Source: Candidatus Krumholzibacteriia bacterium (GTDB taxonomy: Bacteria; Krumholzibacteriota; Krumholzibacteriia; LZORAL124-64-63). From it: DNA of 11,632 bases. The stretch is from contig JAUUYW010000070.1 in the NCBI GenBank assembly GCA_030590265.1, forward strand, positions 1 through 11,632. Direction: 5' to 3'. The position numbers and the translations under genes were made by a program. Each line of letters opens with the position of its first letter. Positions within the stretch are counted from its first letter, which is position 1. Of this stretch, positions 7,821 to 11,632 are shown piece after piece. The notes under the pieces are model-generated. The model did not search any database, was not told where the DNA came from, and saw nothing but the letters and a program-made list of their open reading frames with translations.

Positions 7821-7887
7821 GATTTGTCCTCCTGCAAAATTGTCACGGAGTTGAGTATTCAATTAGAACTCCAGTTCGATAAATACA

Positions 7888-7916
7888 ATTATACCAAACT
7901 GATACCGTCTTAACAA
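7888..7916 (-). promoter_or_regulatory. Sigma70-type promoter of the regulator-kinase operon
   Basis: On the minus strand TTGTTA (7911-7916) is separated by exactly 17 bp from a perfect TATAAT (7888-7893). Transcription would begin near 7881, leaving a leader of about 60 nt that includes the AGGAGG ribosome site. The DNA upstream of the -35 is A/T-rich, which could help the promoter. Read directly from sequence; activity not tested. Confidence 0.75.
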
Positions 7917-8110
7917 GGGTTTCTGTACAAAAAAGAAGCAGGGTTATTGGTAGAAAAATAATATAATAAAACAAAAACAGAGAGAGCGTCACGAAAATAG
8001 AATTCCGTTGTGATACTTTGGTGATTTTCATTCTGCATTGTTATGCACAGGCGAAGAATGTGGATTTTCAATTGGAGTTCAGTCAGCGCCGACAGATTTG
8101 AAAAAAACCA

Positions 8111-8356
8111 GAATTAACCTGCGAAGGACTCTTCGGTTGTGGACACCCTTCGGTGGAATCGGTTGGGTAAAAAATGCACCTTCTGTTTGAGCGGAGGCAC
8201 CCCGACCAGAGGTTTGGATTCGCAGGTTGAAATTGACTGCTCGCCCCTCAGGATTACGCATCCAGCTCGAGCAGTTACCACCGGGTCTTCTTGTGCCCCC
8301 TTCGAGGCCCGGTTCGAGTGACCCCGACTGTGACGATACAGTTGGGGTCCTCTTTT
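8111..8356 (+). ncRNA. Putative structured non-coding RNA, family not recognised
   Basis: A plus-strand transcript here would fold into several helices and end at an intrinsic terminator. The arms AACCTGCGAA (8116-8125) and TTCGCAGGTT (8219-8228) are perfectly complementary 10-mers about 94 nt apart. Inside them, GGTTGGG (8161-8167) can pair with CCCGACC (8201-8207), with one G-U pair. Downstream come a 10-bp hairpin, TGACTGCTCG (8234-8243) with CGAGCAGTTA (8268-8277), containing one G-U pair; a 6-bp pair, ACCGGG (8280-8285) with CCCGGT (8308-8313); and the terminator. No plus-strand gene lies upstream to explain the terminator. I saw none of the hallmark sequences of SRP RNA, RNase P RNA or tmRNA, and the arm arrangement does not fit 6S RNA. 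The 5' end is not defined, since I found no strong promoter near 8080-8110. A long regulatory leader for the exporter is the main alternative. Confidence 0.55.
8320..8356 (+). terminator. Intrinsic terminator of the putative RNA
   Basis: A 12-bp stem (8320-8331 with 8338-8349, one G-U pair) has a 6-nt loop GACGAT and is followed by CTCTTTT. The T run is on the plus-strand side only, so it terminates rightward transcription before the exporter's own promoter at 8389. Confidence 0.85.
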
Positions 8357-8388
8357 ATCCATACTGGAATATTCCGCAACATCCCACC

Positions 8389-8416
8389 TTGCAGACCGTA
8401 CAAATGCCCCTATAAT
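8389..8416 (+). promoter_or_regulatory. Sigma70-type promoter of the ABC exporter operon
   Basis: TTGCAG (8389-8394), 16 bp, then a perfect TATAAT (8411-8416). Transcription would start near 8423, leaving about 26 nt before the ATG at 8449. A perfect palindrome GGAATATTCC (8366-8375) sits just upstream of the -35 and could be an operator. Having its own promoter after the terminator makes the operon independent of the upstream RNA. Confidence 0.7.
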
Positions 8417-8448
8417 ACTGGAAACTCCAACTGAATCGAAAGGCTCAT

Positions 8449-9399
8449 ATGAATGCCACGGCCTTCCTTTTACCCGAGCGGGGTCAACCCTTCCTGACCC
8501 TGAGCTCGGTCACCAAAACCTATGGCGCGAAAATTGCGGCCAACAATGTTTCCCTGATCATTCCCCGGGGGAGTATTTATGGATTTTTGGGTCCCAATGG
8601 TTCCGGAAAAACCACCACCATTCGCTCCATCATGAACATTATTTTGCCCGACAGTGGTGAAATCAGGTTGGCTGGCCAACCCATGGACGGCAGTCTGCGC
8701 GATCGCATCGGCTACCTGCCTGAGGAGCGGGGGCTTTATCGCAAGATGAAATGCAGGGAGCAACTCGCCTACCTTGCCGAACTCAAAGGCGTTCCTCGAA
8801 AAGTTGCCCTGGAACGAGCCGATCAATGGCTCGAGCGCATGGGCTTGAGTGAATATCGCCTTCAAAAAATTGATACCCTCAGCAAAGGCATGCAGCAAAA
8901 AATCCAGTTTGCGGCGACCTTTATTTCCGAACCTGATCTGGTGATTCTGGACGAAGTTTTTACCGGTCTCGATCCTCTGAACATCGAACTGCTGCGAAAA
9001 ATGATCCTGGAGGAAAAGACAAAGGGCGTGACCATTCTCTTCTCCACCCACATGTTGGCTGAGGCGGAAAAAATCTGCGACAGCATCTGCCTTATCGAAG
9101 GGGGTAATATCATTATTGATGGTTCCCTGGAATCGGTTCGGGCCGACTTCCCTCAAAAATCCGTACGGGCCGCCTGGGCCGATGGTGCCTCCCCGCCAGA
9201 TGATTTGCCGGGAATTCTGCACCGTGAATTCAAGGAAGGCAGTTGGCGGCTGACCCTTTCAGAAGAAACCGACCCGCAAAGTCTCTTGCCGGTTTTGACC
9301 GCCGCTGGCCGTTTGAGTCTGTTCTCTGCCAACCGTCCCAGCCTTGAGGAAATCTTCCTCGAAGCCGTTGTCCGCAGCCAAGGGGAGGTGCGGTCATGA
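8449..9399 (+). CDS. ABC transporter ATP-binding protein, NatA/YhaQ type
   Basis: This 316-residue ATPase is the motor of a probable exporter. Walker A is GPNGSGKT (48-55), the Q-loop region reads YLPEERGLYRKM (89-100), the ABC signature is LSKGM (144-148), Walker B is LVILDE (164-169), and the H-loop His is 201. The PEERGLY motif and the C-terminal extension after about residue 235 (a DUF4162-like domain) are typical of the NatA/YhaQ branch, whose best-known member, in Bacillus, drives Na+ efflux. All catalytic residues appear intact. A GAAAGG lies 5 nt upstream of the ATG at 8449. The stop codon overlaps the permease start as ATGA, a sign of translational coupling. Sodium as substrate is an extrapolation; relatives may export peptides or drugs. 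Confidence 0.93.
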   Translation: MNATAFLLPERGQPFLTLSSVTKTYGAKIAANNVSLIIPRGSIYGFLGPNGSGKTTTIRSIMNIILPDSGEIRLAGQPMDGSLRDRIGYLPEERGLYRKMKCREQLAYLAELKGVPRKVALERADQWLERMGLSEYRLQKIDTLSKGMQQKIQFAATFISEPDLVILDEVFTGLDPLNIELLRKMILEEKTKGVTILFSTHMLAEAEKICDSICLIEGGNIIIDGSLESVRADFPQKSVRAAWADGASPPDDLPGILHREFKEGSWRLTLSEETDPQSLLPVLTAAGRLSLFSANRPSLEEIFLEAVVRSQGEVRS

Positions 9400-10649
9400 A
9401 CAAGATTTATACCGTGATCCGTAAGGAATATCTGGAACGAGTTCGCAGTAAGAGTTTTGTCATCGCAACGCTGCTCGGGCCAGCCATCATGTCGCTATTT
9501 ATCCTGATGCCCATGTTACTTTCCGATACCGGCAAGGATGAAGAACGGATAGTCGGAGTGGTCGATCCATCTGGAATCTGGATGCAACCACTTCTGGAAA
9601 TGGTGGATCAGCAGCAATTCGGCAACATCAAACTGCGCTCCATCGGCGAATCGATCCCCGGTGCCAAAGACCGCGTGACGCGCATGAAAGAAATGATCCT
9701 GGATGACGAGCTGCACAGCGGAATCCTGATTGCCGACGATTTTTTCGATTCACGGACGGTGACTTTCTACAACCAGTCGGTCAGTTCGGGGATGGTGCGC
9801 GACGAGGTTTTGCGTCCGGCCATGCGCCAAATTCTGAGGGAGGCCCGGTTCCGTTCGGCCGATGTTCCCGATACCCTGTTTGCCTATTTGGTGGCGTTGC
9901 CCAGCTGGTCGAGCATTGTTTTGACTGATGAGGGTGAACAGGTGCAGGACGAGAGCGTTTCTTTTGGCATGGCCATCGTGCTGATCATGATTATTTACAT
10001 CATGGTCATCATGTACGGTAACCACACTCTGACTGCCGTCATCGAAGAAAAAAGCACACGCATGGTTGAAGTGCTGCTGGCCAGTATGTCCCCCGAAGAC
10101 CTGATGTTGGGGAAAATCCTCGGTATCGGTTTGGCAGGGTTGACCCAGTTCGGGATTTGGACCGGCGCTTTTTATGTCCTGAGCCAACGGGGCATAGAGA
10201 TGGGCGGTTTCAGCCTGGATATCAGTTTTCTGACTCCCATGGTCCTGATCTCTTTCATTGGCTTTTTTGTGCTGGGTTTTTTCCTTTATGCCACCATGTA
10301 CGCGGGCATCGGCGCCATGTGCAACACGGTGCAGGATAGCCAGCAATTCCACACCACCCTGGCCATGGGCCTGGTCATTCCCATGATGATGTTGACGATG
10401 ATATTGCGCGCACCAGATTCCACACTTTCAGTGGTGCTGAGTTTGGTGCCTTTGTTCTCGCCAATCCTCATGTTCATGCGAGTCAGTGTTTCGACCCCAC
10501 CTCTATGGCAGGTGGGACTGAGCTGGGCGCTGATGATTGTCTCGATCTGGTTTTCGGCACGGGCTGCCGGCAAACTGTTTCGACTGGGGATCCTCATGCA
10601 TGGGGCCGCTCCAACCTGGGCTTCATTAATTAAGGCCATCAAGGCCTGA
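9396..10649 (+). CDS. ABC-2 family permease, NatB/YhaP type
   Basis: This 417-residue membrane partner of the preceding ATPase has a first helix at about 20-42 and then a large extracytoplasmic domain (about 45-185). At least five or six helices follow, near 188-208, 240-262, 280-305, 320-338, 343-361 and 369-388. The cytoplasmic segment EEKSTRMVEVLLAS...LMLGKILG (217-243) is the characteristic motif of the NatB/ABC-2 family, thought to couple to the ATPase. Length and architecture match COG1668-type proteins. The ATG overlaps the ATPase stop by 4 bp. The gene ends 14 bp before the terminator hairpin begins, so the operon is probably just these two genes. The substrate is unknown; Na+ extrusion is the family precedent. 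Confidence 0.92.
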   Translation: MNKIYTVIRKEYLERVRSKSFVIATLLGPAIMSLFILMPMLLSDTGKDEERIVGVVDPSGIWMQPLLEMVDQQQFGNIKLRSIGESIPGAKDRVTRMKEMILDDELHSGILIADDFFDSRTVTFYNQSVSSGMVRDEVLRPAMRQILREARFRSADVPDTLFAYLVALPSWSSIVLTDEGEQVQDESVSFGMAIVLIMIIYIMVIMYGNHTLTAVIEEKSTRMVEVLLASMSPEDLMLGKILGIGLAGLTQFGIWTGAFYVLSQRGIEMGGFSLDISFLTPMVLISFIGFFVLGFFLYATMYAGIGAMCNTVQDSQQFHTTLAMGLVIPMMMLTMILRAPDSTLSVVLSLVPLFSPILMFMRVSVSTPPLWQVGLSWALMIVSIWFSARAAGKLFRLGILMHGAAPTWASLIKAIKA

Positions 10650-10662
10650 TAAGGTGTGATAG

Positions 10663-10704
10663 AAAATGCCCGGGCCCCATTGCTGGGCCCGGGCATTTTT
10701 TTTT
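10663..10704 (+). terminator. Strong intrinsic terminator, probably bidirectional
   Basis: A 15-bp GC-rich stem (10663-10677 with 10685-10699) has a 7-nt loop, and the 3' side runs into nine T residues (10696-10704). Read on the minus strand, the same hairpin is followed by TTTTCTAT, so it could also stop the convergent outer-membrane gene ending at 10733. Confidence 0.93.
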
Positions 10705-10732
10705 GGCAACCGCCATCCAGGGTGATCCGATC

Positions 10733-11410
10733 TCAAAACTCAATCAACAAACCCATCATGGCCAGAACCTCGACTGTTGGCTGATCCACCGCATCGTTGG
10801 CACTGGAATAGTCATATCCATCACGCGGATTGACATGGTCACCGTCGGGAGTGTAAACCGTATCGTGACCGGACAACGCCACGTCTGAATAGTAATCGAC
10901 TCCCAACTGCAGTTGAAAGCTGGTATTGTCGTTGATGGCAAACCGGGTTTCCAGGCCCAGACCCAATCCCCAGGGGTTCGCTGTCACATCAAAATTTTCA
11001 TTCCCGCCCACATAGTTGAAATTGGCCTTGTATCGCGCATGGCGAGGGCCGCCAAAGAGGAGGATCTCCTGAGTCCCAAGGTGGAAAATAGGAAAAAGCA
11101 GGTCAAATCGGAACTGCCACTGGCTAGCACTGTCTTCGGGTGTGCCGTTGGTATTGTCGTTGATGAAGACCCGTCTGGCTGCGTACGGGTCTCCGGCGTT
11201 TGCTGTGTGATAGCCCAGAACGAATCGTGCTGACAGCGGCAGGTCCCGGGTGAAATTGGCCAGGGTCGCACTGCCTTGAATTCCCAACCCTCCACTTGTG
11301 CCAACACCCAATCCACCCACAAATTCGCCCGCAGCTCCGGTACCTGTGAAGGGGCCAAGTGAAAGCAACAGGACTATGGTGAAGCTAACGGGAATTTTCA
11401 TTCGCAACAT
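10733..11410 (-). CDS. Outer-membrane beta-barrel protein of unknown function
   Basis: This 225-residue exported protein has a signal peptide (about 1-27, cleavage likely after GAA). The body shows alternating hydrophobic strands rich in Gly and aromatics, and it ends in Phe after a MMGLLIEF strand, the usual C-terminal signature of outer-membrane barrels. Distinctive segments are FINDNTNGTPEDS (82-94), FGGPRHARYKANFNYVGGNENFDV (119-142) and SGHDTVYTPDGDHVNPRDGYDYSSA (180-204). They look like conserved loops, but I cannot name a function. Eight strands would fit the length. I chose the ATG at 11410 because AAAGGG lies 6 nt upstream; an in-frame ATG at 11425 has no ribosome site and would overlap that signal. 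It is a single gene, convergent with the ABC exporter. Confidence 0.82.
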   Translation of the reverse strand: MLRMKIPVSFTIVLLLSLGPFTGTGAAGEFVGGLGVGTSGGLGIQGSATLANFTRDLPLSARFVLGYHTANAGDPYAARRVFINDNTNGTPEDSASQWQFRFDLLFPIFHLGTQEILLFGGPRHARYKANFNYVGGNENFDVTANPWGLGLGLETRFAINDNTSFQLQLGVDYYSDVALSGHDTVYTPDGDHVNPRDGYDYSSANDAVDQPTVEVLAMMGLLIEF

Positions 11411-11632
11411 GACGCGCCCTTTCATTCGACTTGGCTGGAAGTACTGGAATCATTTGCATTTTTGCGGCCACATTGCACATGATGGTTCAATGAGGACCAA
11501 AACTCCTCAGACTTCCCAATTCAGTGGCTTGAAGAATGTGTCTGGCTGAAAAATGGCCATTTTTTCGCTAAAAGCACTCACCGAAAGAGAGGAAATCGCT
11601 CTTAATGCGAAGATTTTGAACTTTTTTAGGGC
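11411..11632. other. Upstream region of the outer-membrane gene, window edge
   Basis: I see no gene here. It holds a perfect 16-bp palindrome, AAAAATGGCCATTTTT (11549-11564), and a hairpin TGAGGA / TCCTCA with a 7-nt loop (11491-11509). No promoter for the leftward gene is convincing; a weak minus-strand TTGGTC-17-TGCAAT pair is the best I find. Confidence 0.5.

Larger units (their letters stand above)
7821..8448. other. Large gene-free divergent region
   Basis: This 628-bp gap lies between the leftward two-component operon and the rightward ABC exporter. Its left half (about 7850-8110) is conspicuously A/T-rich with poly-A tracts; it holds the leftward promoter and a TGCAT-TGTT-ATGCA inverted repeat (8034-8047). 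Its right half (about 8111-8356) is GC-richer and dense in complementary segments, ending in an intrinsic terminator. The exporter's promoter follows. Short open frames here have no ribosome sites and no protein-like composition. Confidence 0.7.

Noticed and set aside
7821..7862. Upstream start for the response regulator at 7862
   Set aside because: The ATG at 7820 has a near-ideal AGGAGG 7 nt upstream and gives a standard receiver N-terminus; the upstream extension would include that ribosome site.
8301..8320. GGTTCGAGT resembling a tRNA T-loop
   Set aside because: No matching acceptor, anticodon or T stem can be built around it; it belongs to the stretch before the terminator.
8111..8356. 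Possible SRP RNA, RNase P RNA, tmRNA or 6S RNA
   Set aside because: The SRP GGAAGGAAGCAG-type loop, RNase P core motifs and tmRNA ends are absent, and the long-range arms close only the first 113 nt rather than the whole molecule as in 6S RNA.
8227..8415. Short plus-strand frame over the structured RNA and terminator
   Set aside because: It reads through the intrinsic terminator and the exporter promoter, lacks a ribosome site, and has no protein-like features.

Overview
This window comes from a Gram-negative bacterium of roughly middling GC content. The Gram-negative call rests on a lipid A-type acyltransferase, an outer-membrane beta-barrel protein ending in Phe, and a periplasmic multiheme c-type cytochrome. 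The mix (HAO-like octaheme cytochrome, PAS hybrid kinases with the HDFNNLL motif, NatA/NatB-like exporter) would fit Desulfobacterota or one of the FCB-group candidate phyla, but I cannot assign a taxon from the sequence alone. I see no phage, transposon, CRISPR, tRNA or rRNA gene. This is ordinary chromosomal territory with some unusual intergenic DNA.

Layout. (1) 1-243, minus: the first 81 residues of an exported multiheme cytochrome c resembling hydroxylamine-oxidoreductase-type octaheme cytochromes. A perfect CRP/FNR-superfamily operator (TTGTGA-N6-TCACAA, 285-302) lies just upstream. (2) 720-5506, plus: a lipid A acyltransferase-like gene, a two-PAS hybrid sensor kinase overlapping it by 32 bp, and, 55 bp later, a sodium:solute symporter. 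(3) 5518-7820, minus: an OmpR-family response regulator and its HAMP sensor kinase, separated by 2 bp, behind a near-consensus sigma70 promoter (7888-7916). The kinase and symporter converge tail to tail with 11 bp between stop codons. (4) 7821-8448: a 628-bp gene-free gap with an AT-rich half and a structured half. The structured half has long-range complementary arms and ends in a 12-bp hairpin plus U tract on the plus strand. With no plus-strand gene upstream for it to serve, this looks like an independent, unrecognised structured RNA gene. (5) 8449-10649, plus: an ABC ATPase and permease of the NatA/NatB (YhaQ/YhaP) type, overlapping by ATGA, with their own promoter and a 15-bp GC-rich terminator. 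(6) 10733-11410, minus: a conserved-looking outer-membrane barrel protein of unknown role, convergent with the exporter and sharing the hairpin terminator. The right edge (11411-11632) is non-coding as far as I can see.

Functional reading. The symporter next to a hybrid kinase, and an OmpR-type two-component system divergent from a NatAB-like exporter, suggest envelope or ion homeostasis modules, each paired with a sensor. That linkage is inference from gene order. The most promising undescribed element is the putative non-coding RNA at about 8111-8356. Next are the HcpR/CRP-like operator on the cytochrome gene and an extra segment in the ATP lid of the minus-strand kinase.
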